From WHTX01 sp038255145 (lineage in GTDB: Bacteria > Actinomycetota > Acidimicrobiia > Acidimicrobiales > CAIXPF01), in NCBI GenBank assembly GCA_038255145.1, contig JBBSLP010000025.1, positions 4,604-68,603 of the forward strand: a DNA stretch of 64,000 nucleotides. The letters run 5' to 3'. The notes under the pieces are model-generated. The model was not told the origin of the DNA and ran no database searches. It was given only the letters and a program-made list of their open reading frames with translations. The position numbers and the translations under genes are program-made. This document shows, piece after piece, positions 1-7,830 of the stretch (position 1 is its first letter; each line of letters opens with the position of its first letter).

Positions 1-869
1 ACCACGGCCGCGCTCTGGTCGGCGTCCCGGGTGCGGAAGGTGACCCCGACCAGGGACACCCGCTTGCGGGCCACCTCGTCGAGGTCGACCTCGGCCCGGT
101 CCCCGCCCAGGCGGCCCACGGACACGATGCGACCGCCGAGGGCGGCCACGGCCAGGTTGGTGGCCCAGGCGGGGCCGCCCACGTTGTCGATGACGACGTC
201 GACCCCGTGGCCGCCGGTGGCGTCGATGATGGCGTCCACCAGGTCGGGATCGTCGCCGACGAAGCCGTGGTCAGGGCCGATGCCCGCCGCGACCAGGGCG
301 TCGAGCTTGGCCGCGGTGGTCGACACGGCCACCACGGTGCCCGCGCCCAGCAGGCGGGCCAGCTGCAGGGTGGCCACCCCGACGCCCGAGGACGCGGCGT
401 TCACGAGCACGACGTCGCCGGGCTGCACGCGGCCGGCGGTGCGCAGGGCGTCGTGCGCGGTGCAGAAGGTGGTGGGCACGGCTGCGGCCTGGGTCCAGGT
501 CAGCCGATCGGGGATGCGCATGGCCCGACGGGCGTCGGCCACGGCGAACTCGGCGTAGCCGCCCCGGGCCATGGCCATGACCCGCTGGCCGACCTCGATG
601 TTGGTGACGCCGGGCCCGGTGGCCACCACCTCGCCGGCCACCTCACCCCCGGCCACCGCCGGCGGGCGGGCGGCTGCCGGGTCCTCGACGGGCGCAGCGC
701 CACCGGGGCGCAGGGAGGCACCGACCACGTAGCGGCCGCGGCGGGCCAGCAGGTCGGCGCGGTTCAACCCTGCGGCCCGCACCGCCACCAGCAACTGCCC
801 GGGCCCGGGGACGGGCGGGGGCACCTCGGCGATGACGAGCTCGCCGGCCTCGACCACGACGGCACGCAT
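1..869 (-). CDS. NADPH:quinone reductase / zinc-type alcohol dehydrogenase-like protein (3' end cut by window)
   Basis: Medium-chain dehydrogenase/reductase of the quinone oxidoreductase type, which reduces quinones or enones with NADPH in the cytosol. The reading frame starts MRAVVVEAGELVIAEVPPP and continues through GLNRADLLARRGRY (typical of QOR), the A-rich GDVVLVNAASSGVGVATLQLA nucleotide-binding region (about residues 140-160) and IDATGGHGVDVVIDNVGG. It runs off the left edge after about 289 codons, so the last roughly 40 residues are missing. No zinc-ligand cysteines are seen, favouring the zinc-free QOR branch. The ATG at 869 overlaps the stop of the upstream enoyl-CoA hydratase by one base (TGATG), so the two are probably translationally coupled. 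Substrate unknown. Confidence 0.85.
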   Translation of the reverse strand, partial: MRAVVVEAGELVIAEVPPPVPGPGQLLVAVRAAGLNRADLLARRGRYVVGASLRPGGAAPVEDPAAARPPAVAGGEVAGEVVATGPGVTNIEVGQRVMAMARGGYAEFAVADARRAMRIPDRLTWTQAAAVPTTFCTAHDALRTAGRVQPGDVVLVNAASSGVGVATLQLARLLGAGTVVAVSTTAAKLDALVAAGIGPDHGFVGDDPDLVDAIIDATGGHGVDVVIDNVGGPAWATNLAVAALGGRIVSVGRLGGDRAEVDLDEVARKRVSLVGVTFRTRDADQSAAV

Positions 870-1689
870 CAGCGGAACTTCGGGGCCCGCTTCTCCATGA
901 ACGCGGCCACGGCTTCATGGTGCTCGGGGGTCTTCAACGCCTGGGCGAGCTTGTCGAGCTCCCGGCGCTGCACCAGGTCGGTGTCGGTCTCCGAGCCGTT
1001 GACCGACAGCAGCTCCTTGATCATGCGCAGCTGGGGAGCCGGGTTCTCACCGAACTGGACCGCCTTGGCCACAGCCGTCGCCAGCAGCTCATCGGCGGGC
1101 ACGACGTTGTCGACCAGGCCCAGGGAGCGGGCCTCGGGGGCTTCCACGATGCGCCCGGTCAGGGCCAGGTCCGACGCCCCGCCCCAGCCGCAGCGCTGCA
1201 CCAGGTAGTGCGACGAGGCCAGCTCGGGGGTGATGCCCATCTTCACGAAGCGGCACGACAGCTTGGCCCCCTCGGCCGCCACCAGGTGGTCGAAGGGCAG
1301 GACCATGGTCAGCCCGATGCCGATGGCGTGGCCGTTGATGGCCCCGATGAGGGGCTTGGACGACCGGCAGAAGCTGACCCAGCGGGCGCCGGACCCCTTC
1401 CCCTCGGCGTCGCGACGCTCGGCGGCCTTCTTCGCCGCCGCATCCTCGTCACCGGCGCCGGCGTCGATCTGGGCCTTGAACTGGGAACCGATGTCGGCCC
1501 CGGCGCAGAAGGCCCGGCCGGCCCCGGTCACGACCACGGCCCCCACGGCGGGGTCGTCGTTGGCCGCGGTGATGGCCTGGATCATCTCCGCCATCATCCG
1601 GGGGTCCACGCGTTCAGCTTCTCGGGCCGGTTCAGGGTGAGGACGGTGACCTCGCCCTGCTCCACGGTGATCTGCTCGTAGGCGGCCAT
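869..1689 (-). CDS. Enoyl-CoA hydratase/isomerase family protein, interrupted by a one-base frameshift
   Basis: Crotonase-fold enzyme of fatty-acid or related CoA metabolism. The body frame reads VVVTGAGRAFCAGADIGSQF (oxyanion-hole region) and continues INGHAIGIGLTM, both typical of the family. The natural N-terminus is in another frame: ATG at 1689 gives MAAYEQITVEQGEV, then LNRPEKLNAWTP, and then hits TGA. Adding one base to the G tract at 1600-1604 joins NAWTP to RMMAEMIQAI, a standard crotonase N-terminus, giving about 273 aa, the usual length. As written, only a shorter frame from GTG 1609 is open, lacking the first beta strands. Sequencing error or real mutation cannot be told apart here. 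Confidence 0.85.
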
Positions 1690-1748
1690 GGTCGTCCCCC
1701 GGTTCGGCTCCGCCGCAGCTGCTGGTCAGGTGCGGGAACCGGCTGAAC

Positions 1749-2849
1749 CTACCCCACCCGCCCCTGGCTCTGGCTCTGGCTCTGGGTCTGGCTGGAGCCG
1801 TTCGATCCCGACTGGGACTGGGATTGGGACTGGCTCTGGCTGGACGACGGCGGCGGCAGCACCAGGATGTCGTCGTCGGTGAAGTAGGTGGCCTTGAGCG
1901 CGTCGTCGATGCCGGCCAGGCCCAGCTGCACGTCGTCGGCCAGGTCGCGCAGCTGCTCGGCCCGCCACGTCATGGCGTCGACCCGGCCCAGCAGCACCCG
2001 GGCGTCGTGGCACGCCTCGACCACGGGCAGGTTCTTGGGCAGGTTCTGCAGCGATGTGTCGATCTCGTCGAGGCAGAAGGCGATGGAGCGGGGGAAGCGG
2101 TCGTCGGTGAGCAGGAAGCGCACCACGTCGGGTCCGGTGACCGGATCGCTGGTGGAGCGCCGGTACGAGTGCACCCCGACCAGGGAGCGAAGCACCCCCA
2201 GCCACTGGATGTCCTCGAAGACGGCCTTGGCCCCGGCCTCCTCCCGCCCGGCCTCGCTGGCCAGCTCGTCGTTGAGCTCCATGATGCTGGCCGCCCGCAC
2301 GTCGAGCACCCGGGTGGTCATGTCGGCCCGCTCGAACTGGGTGCCGAGGTGGAAGAAGTCGTAGGCGTGGTCGCGGCGCATGGCGTCGTGGATGACCCCG
2401 GCCATGCGCTGGCAGTCACCCACGACCCGTTCCAGCAGCTGGTGGCGCCGGCCCCGTCGGTGGCTGGTCGTCCCCTGGCTCTCCACCACCTGGGCCAGCT
2501 CGTTGACCAGCCGCCACGACGTGCGGGGGAACACCTGGCGCACGGTGCGCAGGTTCTCCCGGGCCTGGTCGATCGAATAGGCCAGGGAGCACTCGTTGGT
2601 GCGGTCGGTGAGCAGGAACTCCATCACCGACACCTCATCGGCGGTGTCGTAGCGCTCCCAGAAGCCGTGGTCGCCACCGGGGATGGCCAGCAGGGGCTGC
2701 CACGTCAGCTCGACCCGTCGGGGCAGGTCGACGAGCAGGGCGGTGTGCTCGGTGATGAGGCGGGCCAGGCTCTCGACCCGCTCCAGGTAGCGTCCGGCCC
2801 AGTACAACGAGTCCGCCGTGCGGCACAGCAGGATGGGCTCGTTGCTCAC
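1749..2849 (-). CDS. Alpha-E domain-containing protein (DUF403)
   Basis: All-helical alpha-E family protein of 366 aa, starting MSNEPILLCRTADSLYWAGR, with YLERVESLARLI and later helices matching the family. In other bacteria alpha-E proteins are encoded next to circularly permuted ATP-grasp enzymes and are thought to act with them in making or modifying small peptides; the biochemistry is not settled. The ATP-grasp gene lies 40 bp upstream on the same strand, so this is a two-gene operon. The last 40 residues are an odd hydrophilic tail of alternating Ser-Gln, Ser-Gly and Thr-Gln, encoded by hexameric repeats, unlike the rest of the protein. Confidence 0.88.
   Translation of the reverse strand: MSNEPILLCRTADSLYWAGRYLERVESLARLITEHTALLVDLPRRVELTWQPLLAIPGGDHGFWERYDTADEVSVMEFLLTDRTNECSLAYSIDQARENLRTVRQVFPRTSWRLVNELAQVVESQGTTSHRRGRRHQLLERVVGDCQRMAGVIHDAMRRDHAYDFFHLGTQFERADMTTRVLDVRAASIMELNDELASEAGREEAGAKAVFEDIQWLGVLRSLVGVHSYRRSTSDPVTGPDVVRFLLTDDRFPRSIAFCLDEIDTSLQNLPKNLPVVEACHDARVLLGRVDAMTWRAEQLRDLADDVQLGLAGIDDALKATYFTDDDILVLPPPSSSQSQSQSQSQSGSNGSSQTQSQSQSQGRVG
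1760..1842. repeat. Hexamer repeats encoding an S/Q tail
   Basis: Short tandem hexamers (CTGGCT and CTGGGA variants) in two blocks at about 1760-1796 and 1819-1842. They encode the alternating Ser-Gln/Thr-Gln C-terminus of the alpha-E gene on the minus strand. Simple-sequence tract prone to slippage. Confidence 0.7.
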
Positions 2850-2889
2850 CGTCGCCTCCGCTCTCCGCCGCTGAGGCGCTTCGCTTCGC

Positions 2890-4347
2890 TCACGGGCGCT
2901 CCTCGACGATCCAGGTGTCCTTGGAGCCGCCGCCCTGGGACGAGTTGACGACGTAGGAGCCCCGACGGCGGGCCACCCTGGTCAGGCCGCCGGCGGTCAC
3001 GTAGCTGCCCGCTCCCTGGAGGATGAAGGGGCGCAGGTCCACGCAACGGGGCTCGACGGCGGCCTCGCAGATGGTGGGGGAGGTGGACAGCTCGATGACG
3101 GGTTGCGCCACCCAGGCCCGGGGTTGGGCCCGCACCATGTCCCGGTAGCGGTCGAGGGTGGCCTTGTCGGCCTGGGGACCGATGAGCACGTCCTTGCCCC
3201 CGGACTCGTTGGCCGGCTTGACCACGATCTCGTGCAGGTGGGACAGCACGTGGGACAGCTCGGCCGGCCGTTCGCAGCGCCACGTGGGCACGCTGGCCAG
3301 GATGGGATCCTCGGCCAGGTAGAAGCGGATGAGGTCGGGCACGTAGGTGTAGACGACCTTGTCGTCGGCCACCCCGGTGCCCGGCGCGTTGGCCAGGGCC
3401 ACGTTGCCGGCCCGCCACGCTCCCATGATGCCCTCGACGCCCAGGGTGGAATCGGCCCGGAACACGGCGGGGTCGAGGAAGGCGTCGTCGACCCGGCGGT
3501 AGATGGCGTCGACGCGGACCGGCCCCTCGATGGTGCGCACGTAGACGCAGTCGTCGGGGCCCACCTTGAGGTCGCGGCCCTCGACCAGCTCCACCCCCAT
3601 CTGGCGGGCCAGGAAGGAGTGCTCGAAGTAGGCCGAGTTGTAGATGCCGGGGGTGAGCACGGCCACCCGACCGTCGCGGCCCGGGCACAGCGAGCGCAAC
3701 ATGTCGAGGAGGTGCTCGGGGTAGTGGTCCACGGGCACGATGGACTGGCGCTCGAACAGCTCGGGGAAGACCCGTTTGGTCAGGGCCCGGTTCTCCAGCA
3801 TGTAGGACACGCCCGACGGCACCCGCAGGTTGTCCTCGAGCACGAAGACGGTGCCGTCGGAGTGGCGCACCAGGTCGGTGCCGCACACGTGGGCCCACAC
3901 GCCGTGGGGTGGGTCGACGCCGTGGCACTCGGGCCGGTAGCCGGGCGACGACAGCACCAGCTCCTCGGGGACGATGCCCTCGCGGATGCAGCGTTGGTCG
4001 TGGTACAGGTCGTCGATGAACAGGTTGAGGGCGGCCAGGCGCTGACGGAGGCCGGCGTCGATGGTGGCCCACTCCCGGGCGTGGAACACCCGGGGAACCA
4101 CGTCGAAGGGCCAGGGCCGGTCGATGTTCTCGCCCTCGGCGTAGACGGTGAAGGAGACCCCGTTGGCGGCGATGTCGAGCTCGGCGGCCCGTTGGCGCAG
4201 GCTGAGCTCGTCGAAGCTCATGCGGCTGAGGTGCTCGAAGAGCCGGGCGTTGCCGGGACGGGCGCCGCCACTGAAGTCGACGAGCTCGTCGTAACCCGGG
4301 GGTTCGTAGCCCCCCAGGGCAGGCGAGGTGGTTCCCAGACCAGGCAC
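2890..4347 (-). CDS. Circularly permuted type 2 ATP-grasp protein (DUF404/DUF407)
   Basis: Predicted ATP-dependent carboxylate-amine ligase of 485 aa, the normal family length. Recognisable segments are WPFDVVPRVFHAREW, DLYHDQRCIREGIVPEELV, VFVLEDNLRVPSGVSYMLEN (an ED.LRVP.G signature of the family), TPGIYNSAYFEH, and near the C-terminus IVVKPANESGGKD, the glycine-rich nucleotide loop. The family is linked to alpha-E proteins, as here, and often to a transglutaminase-like peptidase, which is absent. ATG 4347 is chosen because the conserved N-terminus (GYDELVDF) follows. It is divergent from the redoxin/hydroxylase fusion at 4488. Substrates are unknown. Confidence 0.9.
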   Translation of the reverse strand: MPGLGTTSPALGGYEPPGYDELVDFSGGARPGNARLFEHLSRMSFDELSLRQRAAELDIAANGVSFTVYAEGENIDRPWPFDVVPRVFHAREWATIDAGLRQRLAALNLFIDDLYHDQRCIREGIVPEELVLSSPGYRPECHGVDPPHGVWAHVCGTDLVRHSDGTVFVLEDNLRVPSGVSYMLENRALTKRVFPELFERQSIVPVDHYPEHLLDMLRSLCPGRDGRVAVLTPGIYNSAYFEHSFLARQMGVELVEGRDLKVGPDDCVYVRTIEGPVRVDAIYRRVDDAFLDPAVFRADSTLGVEGIMGAWRAGNVALANAPGTGVADDKVVYTYVPDLIRFYLAEDPILASVPTWRCERPAELSHVLSHLHEIVVKPANESGGKDVLIGPQADKATLDRYRDMVRAQPRAWVAQPVIELSTSPTICEAAVEPRCVDLRPFILQGAGSYVTAGGLTRVARRRGSYVVNSSQGGGSKDTWIVEERP

Positions 4348-4487
4348 GGCGCAACACTACGCAGGCCGCGCCGAAGGCACGCGCGCGAAGCGCACGCCAG
4401 CCGCGCGCCAGCGGAGTCGGTCCGGGACGAGGGGTGGCTACCGTGACCGCAGCGGGTGCCCGGCGGAGGGCGGAGAGGAGCTCGGCG

Positions 4488-5633
4488 ATGGCGATGACGG
4501 CGGGTCGGGGAGCGGCTGACCGGGGTGTGGGTGCCCGGCGCCTGGAGCTCGGGGAACAGGCGCCGTGGTTCACGGCCCGCAGCACGCAGCCGGCGTTCCG
4601 CTTCGACCAGGTCGCCGGTCGGACCTCGGTGCTCGTGTTCCTGGGCTCGTCCCTGCTGCCGGGCAGCAGGGAGGTGCTGGCCGACCTGTCCGGTCGCCAC
4701 CGGGCCGCGTTCGACGACGACGGTGGGGCCAGCTGCTTCGTGGTCACCACCGACCCCGACGACGCCCGCCTGGGCCGCCTGGCTCACGACCTGCCCGGCA
4801 TCCGCGTCGTGTGGGACCTCGACGGCCAGGTCAGCCGGCGCTACGGCGTGCACGGCCCCGCCGACCGCCACAGCCTGGTCCTCGACCAGCGCCTGCGGGT
4901 GGTGGCCACCATCCCCCTCGATGCCCGGGTGGGTGGTGGGGATGACCCCACGGGCCACGTCGACCGGGTGGCGGCCGCCGTGCGCTCGGTCCCCGCCTTC
5001 GACCCTCCCCAGCAGGCCCGCCCCCAGGCCCCCGCCCTGGTCATCCCCGGCGTGTTCTCCCCCGCCCTGTGCCGGGAGCTCATCGAGCGCTACGACCGCC
5101 AGGGCGGCCGCGCCTCGGGCTTCATGCGCGAGGTCGACGGCCTCACCGTCGAGGTGCACGATGGAGCCAGCAAGCGCCGCCGCGACGTGGAGCTGCCCGA
5201 GGGTGACGAGCTGCGCCGCCGGTGCCTGGGTCGCCTGCGCGACGTGGTCGCTCCCGAGGTGGCCCGGTCCTTCCAGTTCGGCATCACCCGGGTCGAGCGC
5301 TACCTGGTGGCGTGCTACGACGGCCAGGAGCAGGGCTTCTTCCGCCGCCACCGTGACAACACGACCCGGGGCACGGCCCACCGGCGCTTCGCCTGCACCA
5401 TCAACCTGAACACGGGGGACTACGACGGCGGGGAGCTGGTCTTCCCCGAGTTCGGCCACCAGCGCTTCGTGGCCCCGGCCGGGGGGGCCGTCATCTTCTC
5501 GTGCTCGCTGCTGCACGAGGCCCGGCCCGTGACCGCGGGGCGGCGGTTCGCCTTCCTGCCCTTCCTCTACGACGAGGCCGGGGCCGAGGTCCGCCGGGCC
5601 GGGCAGGCCTACGTGGTCGGGCCCCCGGCCTGA
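4488..5633 (+). CDS. Redoxin-like domain fused to a 2-oxoglutarate/Fe(II) prolyl-4-hydroxylase-type dioxygenase
   Basis: Two-domain protein of about 381 aa. Residues about 15-150 have a peroxiredoxin/thioredoxin fold pattern (LELGEQAPWF, VWDLDGQVSRRYGV), but the usual peroxidatic cysteine site reads SSLLPGSREVL with no cysteine, so this domain is probably not a peroxidase. Residues about 185-380 form a P4H domain: iron ligands H and D in FRRHRDN, the distal H in CSLLHEARP and the 2-oxoglutarate-binding R in TAGRRFAF. ATG 4488 is preferred because GAGGAG lies 7 nt upstream; a GTG at 4434 is in frame. It is divergent from the ATP-grasp gene, and its 3' end overlaps the M50 protease gene by 25 bp. 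Confidence 0.85.
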   Translation: MAMTAGRGAADRGVGARRLELGEQAPWFTARSTQPAFRFDQVAGRTSVLVFLGSSLLPGSREVLADLSGRHRAAFDDDGGASCFVVTTDPDDARLGRLAHDLPGIRVVWDLDGQVSRRYGVHGPADRHSLVLDQRLRVVATIPLDARVGGGDDPTGHVDRVAAAVRSVPAFDPPQQARPQAPALVIPGVFSPALCRELIERYDRQGGRASGFMREVDGLTVEVHDGASKRRRDVELPEGDELRRRCLGRLRDVVAPEVARSFQFGITRVERYLVACYDGQEQGFFRRHRDNTTRGTAHRRFACTINLNTGDYDGGELVFPEFGHQRFVAPAGGAVIFSCSLLHEARPVTAGRRFAFLPFLYDEAGAEVRRAGQAYVVGPPA

Positions 5634-6802
5634 GCGCCGGCTCCCACCGGGGTGGCGGGGGTGGCGGCGGTGCGGATGGCACCGGAAAGGGCCCGGTGCA
5701 CGTCGGCCGTGGTCAGCAGACCCACCAGCTCACGGCCCCAGAGCACGACGGTGGCGTGGCCACCGGTGCGATCGAGCACATCGAGCACGAGCTCGTCGGG
5801 GTGGGCCACGGGGGCGACGTGGCCGTCGGCGTCGGGGACCAGGGGCAGGGCCAGCTGGCGCAGGTGGATGTGGGCCCGCTGGGCGGCGGGGATGCGACGT
5901 AGGCGCTCGAGGGGCAGGATGCCCTCGAGCTCACCGCCCCAGTTGCGCAGCGGCCACGCCGCCGCTCCCTGCCAGCCGGCGGGGCGATCGCGCAGGAACT
6001 CCTCCACGGTCAGGTACGAGGGGGCGCTGGGCGGCGGGGTGGACATGACCTGGTGGACCCGCACCCCGGTCAGGGCGGCCCGGGCGGCGTGGCTCTCGCC
6101 CTCGGCCCGGGCCGAGCTGACGAGGAACCAGCCGATGACCGCCGTCCACACGCCGCCGAACGTGTTGCCCCCGGCCAGTTGGTAGAAGCCGAGGGCGATG
6201 GCGGCGGCGCCCAGCAACCGGCCCGTGAACGACGTGACCCGCACGGCCCGTGACCGGTCCCCCCAGCGCCACCACAGGGCGGCCTGCAGGATGCGGCCAC
6301 CGTCGAGGGGCAGGCCGGGGAGCAGGTTGAACGCGGCCAGCAGCAGGTTGATGGTGCCCAGCCAGCTGGCCACCGCGGCGGCGCCGGGGGCGGTGTCCGC
6401 GGCGTGCAGGGCGGCGGCCACCCCCAGGCCGATGCCGCCCAGGGCCAGGCTGACGGCGGGACCGGCGGCGGCGATGCGCAGGGCCAGCGGAGGCCGGTCG
6501 GCTTCGGAGGACATCTGGGCCATGCCCCCGAAGAGCCACAGGCTGATGCGCTCGACCTTGACCCCGCCGTGGCGGGCCACGGCGGCGTGGCCGAGCTCGT
6601 GGGCCAGGATCGACCCCACGAAGGCCGCCGCGCCGATCAGGCCCAGGACCAGACGGAAGCCGGGGGACAACCCGGGTTCGGCGTGGGGGATGATCCGGTT
6701 GATGAGGGCTGAACCGAGCAGCCAGACGAGGACCAGCACGGTCCAGTTGAGGTGGACGGGGATACCTGCGATGCGGCCGACACGGACGTCGCTGCCGAGC
6801 AC
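5609..6802 (-). CDS. Site-2 protease family (M50) membrane metalloprotease with C-terminal CBS-like region
   Basis: Integral membrane zinc protease of 397 aa, similar to the Rip3/SpoIVFB group that cleaves transmembrane segments. The zinc motif is HELGH within SILAHELGHAAVARHGG, and the third ligand region is LLPGLPLDGGRIL. Several hydrophobic helices precede a C-terminal soluble part with CBS-like pattern (GVRVHQVMSTPP, then VLWGRELVGLLTTADVHRAL). GTG 6802 is chosen because an AGGAGG ribosome site lies 4-5 nt upstream and the conserved N-terminus (VRVGRIAGIPVHLNWT) follows. A TAGCGT box at 6830-6835 (minus strand) could be its promoter. Substrate unknown. Confidence 0.88.
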   Translation of the reverse strand: MLGSDVRVGRIAGIPVHLNWTVLVLVWLLGSALINRIIPHAEPGLSPGFRLVLGLIGAAAFVGSILAHELGHAAVARHGGVKVERISLWLFGGMAQMSSEADRPPLALRIAAAGPAVSLALGGIGLGVAAALHAADTAPGAAAVASWLGTINLLLAAFNLLPGLPLDGGRILQAALWWRWGDRSRAVRVTSFTGRLLGAAAIALGFYQLAGGNTFGGVWTAVIGWFLVSSARAEGESHAARAALTGVRVHQVMSTPPPSAPSYLTVEEFLRDRPAGWQGAAAWPLRNWGGELEGILPLERLRRIPAAQRAHIHLRQLALPLVPDADGHVAPVAHPDELVLDVLDRTGGHATVVLWGRELVGLLTTADVHRALSGAIRTAATPATPVGAGAQAGGPTT

Positions 6803-6910
6803 GGGACCTCCTCGGGTTCGTGCCCCGACGCTAGTGCGGGCGGCGTCGCTGGGCGGCCGGTCCGACCGGGTGTCGGCCGGGCTCCACCCAGGTGCCCGGT
6901 CGCGGTGGCC

Positions 6911-6979
6911 TAGCATCCACCGCCCGTGGACCAGGGCCGAGGTGACGAGGTGGGCGCCGGGGCCCGGAGGGTGCGGTGA
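6911..6979 (+). promoter_or_regulatory. Promoter and possible 17-codon leader ORF for the TauE gene
   Basis: A TAGCAT -10 box at 6911-6916 lies 9 nt before a GTG at 6926. That GTG opens a 17-codon frame (VDQGRGDEVGAGARRVR) whose TGA at 6977-6979 overlaps the TauE start GTG (6976) as GTGA. It may be a translated leader coupled to the exporter. No homology supports it. Confidence 0.3.
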
Positions 6980-7731
6980 ACGGCTTCGACTACGTGATCG
7001 CCGGCCTGGCCGCCCTGGCCGCGGGCATGGTCAACGCCGTGGCCGGAGGGGGCACCCTCATCACCTTCCCCACCCTGGTGGCCCTGGGCGTGCCCACGGT
7101 GAGCTCGAACATCACCAACACCGTGGCCCTGTGCCCCGGCTACTTCGGGGGCACCCTGGCCCAGCGGGGTGACCTGGCCGGCCAGAAGCGCCGCCTGCGG
7201 GTCTTCGCCGCCCTGGCCGCGGTGGGCGGGCTCACGGGCTCGATCCTCCTCGTCATCAGCTCGGAGGAGCTGTTCCGCAACCTGGTGCCCTTCCTGGTGC
7301 TGGGGGCCTGCGCCCTGCTGGTGGGCCAGGACCGCATCCGGGGTCTGCTCCCGGCCCGGGCCGAGGCGGCCGACGACGGGCCCCCCGGCGCCCTGGCCGT
7401 GGGCGCCATGCTGTTGACCTGCATCTACGGCGGCTACTTCGGGGCGGGCATGGGCATCGTCACCCTGGCCACCCTGGGCATCGCCGTGCCCGACACCTTC
7501 CCCCGCACCAACGCCCTCAAGCAGGCGGTGACGCTGGTGACCAACGTGGTCGCTGCGCTGTTCTTCGTGTCCTCGGGCGACGTGGTCTGGGGGGCGGTGC
7601 TCGTCATGGCGCCCGCCGCCCTGCTCGGCGGGAACCTGGGGGGCCGCCTGGCCCGCGTCGTGAACCCCAGGCTCATGCGGGGCTTCGTGGTGGCCATCGG
7701 GGTGGCCGTGGCCCTGCAGTTCTGGCTCTGA
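6976..7731 (+). CDS. Sulfite exporter TauE/SafE family membrane protein
   Basis: Membrane permease of 251 aa with about eight hydrophobic helices, of the TauE/SafE family that exports sulfite, sulfoacetate or other organic anions. It has the family's N-terminal glycine-rich half repeat (GMVNAVAGGGTLITFPTLV) and the second half repeat IYGGYFGAGMGIVTLATLG. GTG 6976 has GGAGG 5 nt upstream. The gene stands alone on this strand between the M50 protease and a small PH-like gene; no sulfur-metabolism partner is adjacent, so the substrate cannot be inferred. Confidence 0.92.
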   Translation: MNGFDYVIAGLAALAAGMVNAVAGGGTLITFPTLVALGVPTVSSNITNTVALCPGYFGGTLAQRGDLAGQKRRLRVFAALAAVGGLTGSILLVISSEELFRNLVPFLVLGACALLVGQDRIRGLLPARAEAADDGPPGALAVGAMLLTCIYGGYFGAGMGIVTLATLGIAVPDTFPRTNALKQAVTLVTNVVAALFFVSSGDVVWGAVLVMAPAALLGGNLGGRLARVVNPRLMRGFVVAIGVAVALQFWL

Positions 7732-7742
7732 TCCATCGGGGT

Positions 7743-7758
7743 GGTAGGTGTTCCTACC
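7743..7758. terminator. Small hairpin after the TauE gene
   Basis: GGTAGG (7743-7748), loop TGTT, CCTACC (7753-7758), 12 bp after the TauE stop. It has no T run. It may end the TauE transcript or be an operator for the next gene. Confidence 0.3.
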
Positions 7759-7830
7759 CAACGGTCGCTCTCGGAGCCGTCCCGGTGGCCGACGCCGGGA
7801 AGGGGCTGGCTAGCGTCGGACTCGTGCCGC

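Noticed and set aside
1760..1842. Short regular repeats that could suggest a CRISPR array
   Set aside because: Hexamers inside a coding sequence with no spacers; same for the 15-bp repeats at 9688 and 20313.
2846..4750. A 634-codon open frame on the minus strand
   Set aside because: Arg/Pro-rich frame shadowing the ATP-grasp gene, whose own frame has clear family motifs.
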